Below, piece after piece: positions 1 through 9,608 of a stretch of 64,000 nucleotides of DNA. Each line of letters starts with the position of its first letter. Positions within the stretch are counted from its first letter, which is position 1. Origin of the DNA: Novosphingobium piscinae (GTDB lineage: Bacteria > Pseudomonadota > Alphaproteobacteria > Sphingomonadales > Sphingomonadaceae). The notes under the pieces are model-generated. The model was not told where the DNA came from, ran no database searches, and saw nothing but the letters and a program-made list of their open reading frames with translations. The position numbers were made by a program, and so were the translations under genes. The stretch spans positions 1 to 64,000 of the forward strand of contig NZ_JACLAX010000004.1 of NCBI RefSeq assembly GCF_014230355.1, read 5' to 3'.

Positions 1-229
1 CCGGCCCGGGCGCCAGCCCCAGCGCGGCAAAGGGCAGGCCCGCCGCGCGCAGCTCGACCGGGGCACCCGCGGCGCCCGCGTCGGGCGCGAGCGCGAAGCC
101 GCTGGCCCCGGCGGCGAGCGCGGCGGGATCGGGACGGGCACCGGGGGCAAAATACAGGACCAGGCCGGGCGCCCCCGTGGCGGGAGGGCGGCGCCGGCCG
201 GCGCTGCCGGAACGGGTGGCTTCCTGCAT
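1..229 (-). CDS. Hypothetical protein, 3'-truncated by the window edge
   Basis: An open frame runs leftward off the window from an ATG at 229, giving at least 76 residues rich in Ala, Gly and Pro. Third codon positions are strongly G/C, as in the neighbouring genes, which supports real coding. The frame stays open upstream of the ATG to about 320 but offers no other ATG, GTG or TTG, and I see no good ribosome binding site, so the start is tentative. I recognise no family. It lies downstream of the flavodoxin-type gene in the same orientation, with about 80 bases between them. Confidence 0.4.
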   Translation of the reverse strand, partial: MQEATRSGSAGRRRPPATGAPGLVLYFAPGARPDPAALAAGASGFALAPDAGAAGAPVELRAAGLPFAALGLAPGP

Positions 230-295
230 GGCCCAAGCATCGGCAAAAAGCGCCCGCAGGTCGAGTCCGTGACAGGGATTTATCTCCGGAATGGA

Positions 296-318
296 GGTGT
301 TCTTGCGGTCAGAACACC
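296..318. other. Short perfect inverted repeat at the end of the flavodoxin gene
   Basis: GGTGTTCT (296-303) and AGAACACC (311-318) form an 8-bp hairpin around a 7-base loop that includes the stop codon of the flavodoxin-family gene. No T-run follows on either strand, so it is not a clear intrinsic terminator. It may attenuate transcription or protect a 3' end. Confidence 0.4.
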
Positions 319-794
319 CCCAGCGCAAGCCCGTGAGCCATGGCCTCGCCCAGCTCGCGCGCGGCCTGCAGCTGCGATGATGTCACCGCTTTGGGAGCGA
401 GGATCTCGGCCGCGGTCTGGGCGCCCACCAAGGCGATCTGGGGCGGCGCGATCCGGCGCAGACGCCAGCCGGTGACGATCCGGTCAAGCTGGCGCTGCGC
501 CCCGCTGCCGTCCGAACCGGCGGCGATGATCGTCGCGTAGCCGCGCCCCTCGACCCGGCCGAGCAGCGGATAGTAGCAGCGGTCGAACAGCTCCTTCATC
601 GCCCCGCTCAGGCTGCCGAGGTTCTCGGGCGCGACGAACAGGAAGCCCTGCGCCGCCAGCAGGTCGTCGGCCTGGCAGGCCCCGGCCTCGATCAGGCGTG
701 CCGCCGGCCCGGCGCCGTCGGCGGCGGCGCGGGCCAGCGCGGCGGCCGCCCCGGTGCGGCTGTGCCAGACGATGAGCAGGCTTGGGTGGGACAA
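309..794 (-). CDS. Flavodoxin family / NAD(P)H-dependent oxidoreductase-like protein
   Basis: A 161-residue protein with a flavodoxin-like fold. The N-terminal strand ends in a phosphate-loop-like WHSRTG segment, where flavodoxins bind the FMN phosphate. A middle segment (APENLGSLSGAMKELFDR) resembles the region before the isoalloxazine loop of flavodoxin/WrbA-type proteins. I chose a TTG start at 794 because the conserved fold begins there and GGAGG sits 10 bases upstream; the frame is open further upstream to 908 without recognisable sequence. It is divergent from recJ, 98 bases away. The partner reductase and physiological role cannot be told from sequence. Confidence 0.7.
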   Translation of the reverse strand: MSHPSLLIVWHSRTGAAAALARAAADGAGPAARLIEAGACQADDLLAAQGFLFVAPENLGSLSGAMKELFDRCYYPLLGRVEGRGYATIIAAGSDGSGAQRQLDRIVTGWRLRRIAPPQIALVGAQTAAEILAPKAVTSSQLQAARELGEAMAHGLALGVF

Positions 795-892
795 GGGACA
801 CGAACCTCCGCGGCGGGCGTCCCCGGGGCTTATCACGATCTTTCGCCGATGCTCCACTTTCCGCGCGCAGGGCAATCGGCTAGCCCGCCGCC

Positions 893-2695
893 ATGGCATC
901 GCGCGCAACGGCTCTTTCGGGAATCACGCGCTCGCTCGGCGGGCGGCAATGGCGCTGGCGCGGCGGCAACATGGACCTCGCCGACCGGCCCGATCCGCTC
1001 GACGCCGGCTGGCTGGGCGATGATCTGGTTGACCAGCTGCTGCTCGCCCGCGGCGTCGCGCGCGAGGATCTCGAGCGCCACCGCAACCCCTCGCTGCGCG
1101 CCTTCCTGCCCGATCCCTCGCAGTTCCGCGACATGGACGCGGCGGCCGAACGGCTGGCCGAGGCCGTGCTCGGCCAGGAGGCGGTGACGATCTATGGCGA
1201 CTACGACGTCGACGGCGCGACCAGTGCGGCCCTGCTGGTGCGGCTGCTGCGCGCCCTGGGGCTGTCCGCCGGCTATTACATCCCCGACCGTCTGCTCGAA
1301 GGCTATGGCCCCTCGGGCGAGGCGCTGGTGCGGCTCGGGGCCCAGGGCTCGCGCCTGATCGTCACGGTCGATTGCGGGGCCATGGCGCACGAGGCGCTGG
1401 GCATGGCCGCGGCGGCCGGGATCGACGTGATCGTGGTCGATCACCACAAGTGCTCGGCCGAGCTTCCGCGGGCCGCCGCGCTGGTCAACCCCAACCGTCT
1501 CGACGAGAGCGAGACCGGCGCCGCGCACGGGCACCTGGCCGCGGTCGGGGTGGCCTTCCTGCTTGCCGTGGCCACCGTGCGCTGCCTGCGCGGACGCGGT
1601 TTCTTCGCCGGCCGGCCCGAGCCCGACCTGTTCGCGCTGCTCGACCTGGTCGCGCTGGGCACCGTGGCCGATGTCGCCGCGCTGCACGGGCTCAACCGCG
1701 CGCTGGTGGCGCAGGGGCTCAAGGTGATGGCGCGGCGCGACAACACCGGCATGGCGGCGCTGATCGACGCCAGCCGGCTCAACCGCGCGCCGACCTGCAG
1801 CGATCTGGGTTTCGCGCTGGGGCCGCGGATCAATGCCGGCGGCCGGGTCGGCGAATCGACGCTGGGCGTGCGGCTGCTGACCACCGAGGACCCCGACGAG
1901 GCGCGCGCCATCGCCGCCCAGCTCTCGGCCCTCAACGAGGAGCGCCGCGCGATCGAGCAGGCGGTGCAGGAGGCGGCCGAGGCCCAGCTGGCAGCCCAGC
2001 ACAACCGCGCCGTGCTGGTGCTGGCCGGCGCCGGCTGGCACCCCGGGGTGATCGGCATCGTCGCCGGGCGGGTCAAGGAGAAGACCGGCAAGCCGACGCT
2101 GGTGATCGCGCTCGACGCCGACGCGGCGGGACATGGCAAGGGCTCGGGCCGGTCGATCCCCGGGGTCGATCTGGGCGCGGCGATCATCGCCGCGCGCGAG
2201 GCCAGACTGCTGGTCGCCGGCGGCGGCCATGCCATGGCGGCCGGGCTGACGATCGAGCCGGCCCGGCTGGACGCGCTGGCCGAGTGGCTTGACGCCCGGC
2301 TCGGTGCGGCCGTGACCACGGCCATGGCCAACCAGGCGCTGACGCTGGATCTCGGGCTCACCCCGCGCGGCCTGACCCCGGCGCTGATCGAGCGGCTGGA
2401 GAGCGCGGGGCCGTTCGGGATGGGCTGGCCGGCGCCGCGCGTCGCGGTCGGGCCGCTGCGCGTGGTCCGCGCGGACGTGGTCGGCAACGATCATGTCCGG
2501 CTGATCGTGCGCGGCGATGACGGGGCCTCGTTCAAGGCCGTGGCCTTCCGCGCGGGATCGACCGAGCTGGGCCAGACCCTCCTGCACGGCACCCGCGACC
2601 GGCGGCTGTGGCTGGCCGGCCGGGCCAAGATCGACGACTGGGCAAGCCGTCCCCAGGCCGAGCTGCACATCGACGATGCGGCCTTCGCCGACTGA
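893..2695 (+). CDS. recJ: Single-stranded-DNA-specific exonuclease RecJ
   Basis: A 600-residue 5'-3' exonuclease acting on single-stranded DNA in recombination, mismatch and base-excision repair. The DHH-superfamily catalytic motifs are all present: DYDVDG at residues 103-108, DCG at 160-162 and DHH at 183-185, followed by the DHHA1 domain with GGGHAMAAG and a C-terminal OB-like domain. Length fits the family (about 560-600). The ATG at 893 keeps a conserved-looking SLGGRQWRWRG segment; an internal ATG at 971 is possible. It is divergent from the flavodoxin-type gene and is followed by two tRNA-Glu genes. No LexA box is visible upstream. Confidence 0.95.
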   Translation: MASRATALSGITRSLGGRQWRWRGGNMDLADRPDPLDAGWLGDDLVDQLLLARGVAREDLERHRNPSLRAFLPDPSQFRDMDAAAERLAEAVLGQEAVTIYGDYDVDGATSAALLVRLLRALGLSAGYYIPDRLLEGYGPSGEALVRLGAQGSRLIVTVDCGAMAHEALGMAAAAGIDVIVVDHHKCSAELPRAAALVNPNRLDESETGAAHGHLAAVGVAFLLAVATVRCLRGRGFFAGRPEPDLFALLDLVALGTVADVAALHGLNRALVAQGLKVMARRDNTGMAALIDASRLNRAPTCSDLGFALGPRINAGGRVGESTLGVRLLTTEDPDEARAIAAQLSALNEERRAIEQAVQEAAEAQLAAQHNRAVLVLAGAGWHPGVIGIVAGRVKEKTGKPTLVIALDADAAGHGKGSGRSIPGVDLGAAIIAAREARLLVAGGGHAMAAGLTIEPARLDALAEWLDARLGAAVTTAMANQALTLDLGLTPRGLTPALIERLESAGPFGMGWPAPRVAVGPLRVVRADVVGNDHVRLIVRGDDGASFKAVAFRAGSTELGQTLLHGTRDRRLWLAGRAKIDDWASRPQAELHIDDAAFAD

Positions 2696-2812
2696 GCCGC
2701 GCGGCCGCTCCGCCGACCTGCGCCAAGGGGCAGGCCGCGCCCCGGCAAATCCGGGGTTGACCCCCGCCGGTGATCCACCTAAAGGCGCCTCCTCTCCGGC
2801 GCGAGCCGGGGC

Positions 2813-2887
2813 GGCCCCTTCGTCTAGCGGTCAGGACGCGGCCCTTTCACGGCTGAAACACGGGTTCGATTCCCGTAGGGGTCACCA
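2813..2887 (+). tRNA. tRNA-Glu (anticodon TTC)
   Basis: A 75-nt cloverleaf with encoded CCA. The acceptor pairs GGCCCCT with AGGGGTC (one G-U pair), the T-loop is GGTTCGATTCC and the anticodon loop CTTTCAC carries TTC at 2846-2848. It is the first of a tandem pair. Confidence 0.97.
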
Positions 2888-2944
2888 TCCTCTTCCGGTC
2901 CGCTCCTGCGGGTTGGCCGGACAGACCACGCCACGTGGCTATGT

Positions 2945-3019
2945 GGCCCCTTCGTCTAGCGGTCAGGACGCGGCCCTCTCACGGCTGAAACACGGGTTCG
3001 ATTCCCGTAGGGGTCACCA
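2945..3019 (+). tRNA. tRNA-Glu (anticodon CTC)
   Basis: A 75-nt cloverleaf with encoded CCA, identical to the upstream tRNA-Glu except for one base, C instead of T at 2978, the first anticodon position. The spacer between the two genes is 57 nt. The pair together reads GAA and GAG codons. Confidence 0.97.
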
Positions 3020-3124
3020 TCGCAGCCTTGGCCAGCCAGCATGCGGCAGGCTCCGGTTGCCCGCTCTCCGCACTGTCACAAAACTCCGCTGGCCGCCGCG
3101 CCGCAGCCCGGCTAGGTCGCGCCC

Positions 3125-4327
3125 GTGATGACGGGAGAGCAACCCCAGCCCTGGGCCGGCACGACCTTTGCCGTGATCGGCGGCATCGCCATCCTGGCCA
3201 GCGGCGGCGGGCTGCTGCTGGCGGTGGGCATCGTCGTGCTGTGGTGCGGCTCGCTCTGGCTGTTCCGGCCCGAGCCCCCGGCCCTGCCGGCGGTGGTCGA
3301 TACGGCGACGCTGGTCGAGGACACCCGCGAGGCGCTGCTCGAGGCCGTGGGGGTGCCGCTGGTGCTGATCGAGCGCCAGCGCATCGCCGCCGCCAATGCC
3401 CCGGCGCGGGCCGCGCTGGGCGCGCACATCCTCGGCCAGGATGCCCGCATCGCGCTGCGCCATCCCGATGCGATGCAGCTGCTCGACCGCGACAGCGATG
3501 GGACCGTGACGATCGCCGGCTTCGCCGGCAGCCGCACCCTGTGGCAGCTGACCCGGCGGCGGATCAACGACACCGCCTGGCTGATCGAGCTGCTCGACCG
3601 CACCAGCGAGGCCGACGTCAGCCGCGCCCATACCGACTTCGTCGCCAATGCCAGCCACGAGCTGCGCACCCCGCTGGCGGCGATCATCGGCTATGTCGAG
3701 ACGCTCCAGGATTCGGCCGACGCGATCGATCCGCCGACCCGTGAGCGCTTCCACCAGACCGTGCTGCGCGAGGCGCGGCGGATGCAGTCGCTGGTGGCCG
3801 ACCTGATGTCGCTCTCGCAGGTCGAGGCCGAGAAGCACGACCTCCCGGACACGGCGATCGATCTGGTCCGGCTGGCGGAGCGGGTGGCCGGCGAGGCGCA
3901 GGCCATCGCCGGGCGCGACCGCGTGGTCACCGCGGTCCCGACCGGCCCGCTCGCCGTCCAGGGCGATCGCACCCAGCTCGAGCAGCTGGTGCGCAACCTG
4001 ATCGATAATGCCCTCAAATATGGCGATCCGGCCAGCCCGGTGCGCGTCGCGCTGACGCTGCGGGGCGAACGGACGGTCGAGCTGGCGGTGACCGACCAGG
4101 GCGCCGGCATCGCGCCCGAGCACCTGCCCCACCTGACCCGCCGCTTCTACCGCACCGACCCCGGCCGCAGCCGCGGGGCGGGCGGGACCGGGCTGGGACT
4201 GGCGATCGTCAAGCACATCGTCGAACGGCACCGCGGGCGGCTCGACATCGCCAGCACGCTGGGGGTCGGCACCACGGTCACGGTCACCCTGCCGCGCCAC
4301 GAGGCGGGCGCTTCCGCGTTGTCATGA
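3125..4327 (+). CDS. phoR: Phosphate regulon sensor histidine kinase PhoR
   Basis: A 400-residue membrane-bound sensor kinase that phosphorylates PhoB under phosphate limitation. Residues about 12-47 hold two hydrophobic segments, followed by a PAS-like stretch and a HisKA domain with the H-box NASHELRTPL (His178). The HATPase_c domain has the N-box LIDNALKYG, the G1 box DQGAGIAPE and the G2 box GGTGLGLAIVKHI. The start is GTG at 3125, followed directly by ATG at 3128; either may be used. It heads the Pho cluster, and its stop codon lies inside the Pho box of pstS. A single half-site-like CTGTCAC occurs at 3073-3079, but no second half is seen. Confidence 0.93.
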   Translation: MMTGEQPQPWAGTTFAVIGGIAILASGGGLLLAVGIVVLWCGSLWLFRPEPPALPAVVDTATLVEDTREALLEAVGVPLVLIERQRIAAANAPARAALGAHILGQDARIALRHPDAMQLLDRDSDGTVTIAGFAGSRTLWQLTRRRINDTAWLIELLDRTSEADVSRAHTDFVANASHELRTPLAAIIGYVETLQDSADAIDPPTRERFHQTVLREARRMQSLVADLMSLSQVEAEKHDLPDTAIDLVRLAERVAGEAQAIAGRDRVVTAVPTGPLAVQGDRTQLEQLVRNLIDNALKYGDPASPVRVALTLRGERTVELAVTDQGAGIAPEHLPHLTRRFYRTDPGRSRGAGGTGLGLAIVKHIVERHRGRLDIASTLGVGTTVTVTLPRHEAGASALS

Positions 4328-4336
4328 AGGTGTCAT
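4319..4336 (+). promoter_or_regulatory. Pho box (PhoB binding site) upstream of pstS
   Basis: Two 7-mers, TTGTCAT (4319-4325) and GTGTCAT (4330-4336), are separated by GAAG, giving the 11-bp period of the PhoB consensus CTGTCAT-N4-CTGTCAT. A weaker third element (CTTACAC, 4341-4347) keeps the same phase. The site lies 51 bases before the pstS ATG and overlaps the phoR stop codon at 4325-4327. Confidence 0.85.
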
Positions 4337-4386
4337 GATTCTTACACAGAGCGCAGGCAATCCCGCACCAACGGAGCTTGCCGACG

Positions 4387-5433
4387 ATGTTTAAACAGGG
4401 CCTCACCACCGGAACCGTCCTCACGGCCTGCGCGCTGCTCGCAGCCTGCGGCGGCAGCCAGGGCGGGACGCGCGACCAGATCCGCGCGGTCGGCTCCTCC
4501 ACGGTCTATCCCTTCGCCAAGGCGGTGGCCGATTCGCTCGCCAAGTCGGACCCGGCGATCAAGTCGCCGATCATCGAATCGACCGGGACCGGGGCGGGCA
4601 TGAAGCTGTTCTGCAAGGGCGTGGGGGCCGAGCATCCCGACGTCGAGAACGCCTCGCGGCGGATGAAGAAGTCGGAATACGAGGAATGCGCCAAGAACGG
4701 CGTCGACAAGATCGTCGAGATCCAGGTCGGCCTTGACGGGATCGCCTTCGCCGAGGCGGCCGCCGGCCCCAGCGGCTTCGCGCTGACCCCGGCCGACGTC
4801 TACAAGGCGCTGGCCGCCAACCCCTTCGGCCAGCCCAACACCGCCAAGCTGTGGTCCGACGTGAACCCGGCCCTGCCCAAGGAGCCGATCCTGGTCTACG
4901 GCCCGCCGTCGACCTCGGGCACCCGCGATGCGCTCAAGGAGCTGATCCTCGCCAAGGGCTGCGAGAGCGACCCGGCGATGAAGGCGCTGAAGACCAGCGA
5001 CAAGGACAAGTTCGACAAGATCTGCACCGAGGTGCGCAGCGACGGCGCCTATGTCGATGCCGGCGAGAACGACAACCTGATCGTCCAGAAGCTCGAGGCC
5101 AACCCCGCCGCCGTCGGCGTGTTCGGGTTCAGCTACCTCGAGGAGAATGGCGACAAGCTGCGCGGCCTGCCGATGACCGGGGTCATGCCGACCTACCAGA
5201 CCATTGCCGACTTCAGCTATCCGGGCGCGCGGCCGCTGTACATCTACGTCAAGGCCGCCCACCTCGACGCCATCCGCGGGCTCAAGGAGTTCGTCGCGGA
5301 ATGGGCCAAGGCGTGGAGCAAGGGCGGCCTGCTCGCCAAGCAGGGCATGGTCGTGGCGCCCGACGAGGTCCAGGCCAAGAACGCCAAGATCGCCGCCGAG
5401 TTCACCCTGCTCGACCCGACCACCCTCAAGTAA
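4387..5433 (+). CDS. pstS: Periplasmic phosphate-binding protein PstS
   Basis: A 348-residue substrate-binding protein of the high-affinity phosphate ABC transporter. The N-terminus has a signal sequence ending in a lipoprotein-type LLAACG, so it may be lipid-anchored. The mature part begins with the phosphate-loop segment AVGSSTVYPF, then ESTGTGAGMK and a STSGTRDALKE motif, all typical of PstS. I chose the ATG at 4387 because GGAG lies 11 bases upstream; a TTG at 4378 is too close to it. It is first of the pstSCAB-phoU-phoB operon and is preceded by a clear Pho box, so it should be induced by phosphate starvation. Confidence 0.95.
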   Translation: MFKQGLTTGTVLTACALLAACGGSQGGTRDQIRAVGSSTVYPFAKAVADSLAKSDPAIKSPIIESTGTGAGMKLFCKGVGAEHPDVENASRRMKKSEYEECAKNGVDKIVEIQVGLDGIAFAEAAAGPSGFALTPADVYKALAANPFGQPNTAKLWSDVNPALPKEPILVYGPPSTSGTRDALKELILAKGCESDPAMKALKTSDKDKFDKICTEVRSDGAYVDAGENDNLIVQKLEANPAAVGVFGFSYLEENGDKLRGLPMTGVMPTYQTIADFSYPGARPLYIYVKAAHLDAIRGLKEFVAEWAKAWSKGGLLAKQGMVVAPDEVQAKNAKIAAEFTLLDPTTLK

Positions 5434-5455
5434 CCCCACCGAAAGCGCCGCGCCC

Positions 5456-6841
5456 GTGTCACCCGTCATCCCGCTGCTGCTGGTCCTCGCGCTTGGCGTG
5501 GTCGGCTGGCTCGTGGCGCGGGCGCGGGCGCGGACCTTCCGGCGCAGCGATCCGGCGCGGCGGCCGCATTCGCTGCCCGGCTACCACGCCTGGTTCGTCG
5601 CGCTCTGCGCGGGACTGCCGGCCGGGCTGTTCGCGCTGGTGTGGAGCGGGGCCAGCCAGGGACTGGTCATGGCCAGCGTCCTCGCCGATCCGGCGGCCCG
5701 TGACCTGCCCGCCTTCGGGATCACCCGCGACGCGATCCTGGCCGAGGCCCGCGCGCTGGCGACCGGCCAGGCCGAGGCCGCCTTCCATCCGCTGGCGCGC
5801 GCGCTGGTTCCGGCCTTCGAGCACGCGCTGCGGCTCTATGGCGGGGTTGGCGTGACCGCCACGCTGGTGCTGGGCTTCGCCGGGGGCGCCTGGGCCTTCC
5901 TGCGCCTGCGCCCCGAGTTCACCGCCCGGACCCAGGTCGAGCGGATCGTCATGGGGCTGCTGCTCGGCGCCTCGCTGGTGGCGATCCTGACCACCTTCGG
6001 CATCGTCGCCTCGCTGCTGTTCGAGACCTTCCGCTTCTTCGAATTCGTCTCGCCGCTGCGCTTCCTGTTCGGCACCCACTGGGCCCCCGATCCGATGGCC
6101 GCCGTGGGCCCCGCGACCGGCGAGGCCTATGGCGCACTGCCGCTGTTCTGGGGAACGCTCTACATCGGCGCGGTGATCGCAATGCTGGTGGCAATCCCGC
6201 TGGGGCTGATGAGCGCGATCTATCTCACCCAGTACGCCTCCCCAGCCCTGCGCCGATGGGTCAAGCCGATGCTCGAGATCCTCGCCGGGGTGCCCACCGT
6301 GGTCTACGGCTATTTCGCCGCGCTCACCGTCGCGCCGGCGATCCGCGATGCCGCCAAGGCGATCGGCATCGCCAGCGCCTCGTCGGAAAGCGCGCTCGCC
6401 GCCGGACTGGTGATGGGGATCATGATCATCCCGTTCGTCTCCTCGATGGCCGACGATTCGATCGCCGCGGTGCCGCAGGCGATGCGCGACGGCAGCCTCG
6501 CGATGGGCGCCACCCGCTACGAGACGATCCGCCGCGTGCTGGTCCCCGCCGCCCTGCCCGGGATCGTTGCCGGGGTGATGCTGGCCGTCAGCCGCGCCAT
6601 CGGCGAGACGATGATCGTCGTCATGGCGGCGGGGGCCACCGCCCGGCTGACCGCCAACCCGTTCGAATCGATGACCACGGTGACCTTCCAGATCGTCGCC
6701 ATGCTCACCGGCGAGGGCAGCTTCGATCACCCCGCCACGCTGTCGGCCTTCGCGCTGGGCATGGTCCTGTTCCTCGTCACGCTGGCGCTGAACTTCATCG
6801 CCCTGCGCGTGGTCAAGCGGTTCCGCGAAGCCTATGACTGA
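5456..6841 (+). CDS. pstC: Phosphate ABC transporter permease PstC
   Basis: A 461-residue inner-membrane permease forming the phosphate channel with PstA. After a first membrane segment it has an enlarged N-terminal region with a hydrophilic stretch (roughly 55-140), then the BPD_transp_1 domain with several membrane helices and the ABC-coupling segment AMRDGSLAMGATRYETIRRV. The start is a GTG at 5456, 22 bases after pstS, because the longer frame reading through from 5204 would overlap pstS out of frame. It overlaps pstA by 8 bases. Confidence 0.92.
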   Translation: MSPVIPLLLVLALGVVGWLVARARARTFRRSDPARRPHSLPGYHAWFVALCAGLPAGLFALVWSGASQGLVMASVLADPAARDLPAFGITRDAILAEARALATGQAEAAFHPLARALVPAFEHALRLYGGVGVTATLVLGFAGGAWAFLRLRPEFTARTQVERIVMGLLLGASLVAILTTFGIVASLLFETFRFFEFVSPLRFLFGTHWAPDPMAAVGPATGEAYGALPLFWGTLYIGAVIAMLVAIPLGLMSAIYLTQYASPALRRWVKPMLEILAGVPTVVYGYFAALTVAPAIRDAAKAIGIASASSESALAAGLVMGIMIIPFVSSMADDSIAAVPQAMRDGSLAMGATRYETIRRVLVPAALPGIVAGVMLAVSRAIGETMIVVMAAGATARLTANPFESMTTVTFQIVAMLTGEGSFDHPATLSAFALGMVLFLVTLALNFIALRVVKRFREAYD

Positions 6842-8095
6842 GCCCTCCGCCCCCCTCGCCCGCGCGGCGCGCGATCCTGAAGTGGTCGCCCGGCGCCTGG
6901 CCGCCCGCTATGCCGCCGAACGCCGCTTCCGTGCGCTCGGGCTGGGCGCGATCCTGTTCTCGGCCACTGTGCTGGTGTTCCTGCTGGTGACCATGGCGGC
7001 GAACGGCATCGGCGGCTTCAAGCGCACCGAACTGCACGTGCCGATCGATTTCGCCAGCGGGGTGCTGACGGTCGATCCCGCCCAGCTCAAGGGCAGCGAT
7101 GCCGTGCGGGTGCTCGAGGGTGCCGGGCTGGCCGAGGTGGTGACCTTCGCCGCGACCCAGGCGGTTGGCGCGGAGGCCGCGGCCGAGCTCGATACCGATG
7201 CCTGGCGCGAGGTGGCCGCCCGGCTGATCGCGGAGCCCGGCCTGCTCAGCCGCCGGACCGAGCTGTCGCTCCCGGTCAGCGACGATCTGGCCGCCGCGCT
7301 GCGCGGCGATGGCAACCTGCGCCTGCGCCCGCTCGCCGCCAGGCTGGCAGCCGAAGGCAGGCTGGTGCGCGCCTGGGACTTCGGCTTCCTGCGCCGCGCC
7401 GATTCCACCCATGCCCAGTCGGTGGGGATCTGGGGCGCGCTCAAGGGCTCGATCCTGACCATGGCGGTAACCCTTGCCCTCGCCTTCCCGATCGGCGTGC
7501 TCGCCGCGGTCTACCTCGAGGAATATGCCCCGCGGAACCGCTGGACCGACGTGATCGAGGTGTCGATCAACAATCTCGCGGCGGTGCCCTCGATCATTTT
7601 CGGGCTGCTTGGCCTGGCCGTGTTCCTCGGGCTGTTTCCCAACTGGCGCTCGGCCCCGCTGATCGGCGGGATGACCCTGGCGCTGATGGCCATGCCGGTG
7701 ATCGTCATCTCGGGCCGCAACGCGATCAAGGCAGTGCCGCCGTCGATCCGCGATGCCGCGCTGGGAATCGGCGCCAGCCGCGTCCAGGTGGTGTTCCACC
7801 ACGTCCTGCCGCTGGCCCTGCCCGGCATCATGACCGGCACGATCATCGGCATGGCGCGCGCGCTGGGCGAGACCGCGCCGCTGCTGATGATCGGCATGCG
7901 CGCCTTCGTGGCGACCCCGCCCGACGGGCTGACCGCGCCGTCCAGCGTGCTGCCGGTGCAGATCTTCCTCTGGTCCGACGAAATCGACCGCGGCTTCGTC
8001 GAGCGGACCAGCGCCGCGATCATCGTCCTGCTCCTGTTCCTCCTCGCGATGAATGGCCTGGCCATCTATCTGCGCAACCGCTTCGAGAAACGCTG

Positions 8096-8099
<4 letters not shown>
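6834..8099 (+). CDS. pstA: Phosphate ABC transporter permease PstA
   Basis: A 421-residue inner-membrane permease, the second channel subunit of the phosphate importer. The N-terminal third (one membrane segment plus about 180 hydrophilic residues) resembles the extended N-terminal region (DUF3333) of alphaproteobacterial PstA. The C-terminal part is a BPD_transp_1 domain with the coupling motif [20 protein letters not shown]. Overlaps of 8 bases with pstC and 4 bases (GTGA) with pstB suggest translational coupling. Confidence 0.92.
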
Positions 8100-8881
<782 letters not shown>

Positions 8882-8900
8882 CGCGGGAGCAAATCAGGCG

Positions 8901-9587
8901 ATGGCCCAGGAACACACCGTCAAGGCATTCGACGAGGACATCACCCGTCTGCGCGGCCTGATCGCCGAGATGGGCGGATTGGTCGAAGTCGCCATCGACG
9001 AGGCGCTCGACGCGCTGGTGCGCGGCAACGAGGCGACGGCCGACACCGTGATCGCGCGGGACAAGCGGATCGACGCGCTCGAGATGGAGGTCGACAAGCT
9101 GGCGGTGCGCGTGATCGCGCTGCGCGCGCCGATGGCCGACGACCTGCGCGAGGTGATCGCCGCGCTGAAGATCGCCGGCGTGCTCGAGCGGATCGGCGAC
9201 TATGCCAAGAACATCGCGCGCAGCGCCAAGCGGGTCGAGAACCGCAAGAAGTTCGAGCCGCTGACCCTCATCCCGGCCATGGCCGAGATCGCCGGGGGCA
9301 TGGTCCACGACGTGATGACCGCCTTCGCCGCGCGCGATCCGCAGCTGGCGATCGACGTGGTGGCCCGCGACGACAAGGTCGATGCCTTCTACGACAGCAT
9401 CTTCCGCAACCTGCTGACCCACATGCTCGAGAACCCGGCGTCGATCTCCTCGGCCGCCGAACTGATGCTGGTGACCCGCAACATCGAGCGGATCGGGGAT
9501 CATGCGACCAACGTGGCCGAGATGGTCCACTATGCCGCCACCGGGCTCTACCTCACCGACCGCGACGACCGGAACGGCACGAACTGA
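8901..9587 (+). CDS. phoU: Phosphate signalling complex protein PhoU
   Basis: A 228-residue, all-helical, two-repeat PhoU protein. It links PstSCAB occupancy to PhoR and keeps the kinase off when phosphate is plentiful. Each repeat carries the metal-binding type of motif: IADVLERIGDYAKN-like (here IAGVLERIGDYAKN) in the first and NIERIGDHATNVAE in the second. The start ATG at 8901 follows a GGGAGC-type binding site and comes 19 bases after pstB. Confidence 0.95.
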   Translation: MAQEHTVKAFDEDITRLRGLIAEMGGLVEVAIDEALDALVRGNEATADTVIARDKRIDALEMEVDKLAVRVIALRAPMADDLREVIAALKIAGVLERIGDYAKNIARSAKRVENRKKFEPLTLIPAMAEIAGGMVHDVMTAFAARDPQLAIDVVARDDKVDAFYDSIFRNLLTHMLENPASISSAAELMLVTRNIERIGDHATNVAEMVHYAATGLYLTDRDDRNGTN

Positions 9588-9608
9588 TCCGCCAGACAGG
9601 AACCCCCC

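Noticed and set aside
833..2668. A 611-residue minus-strand open frame opposite recJ
   Set aside because: recJ carries complete DHH motifs in the other strand; the antisense frame has no family features.
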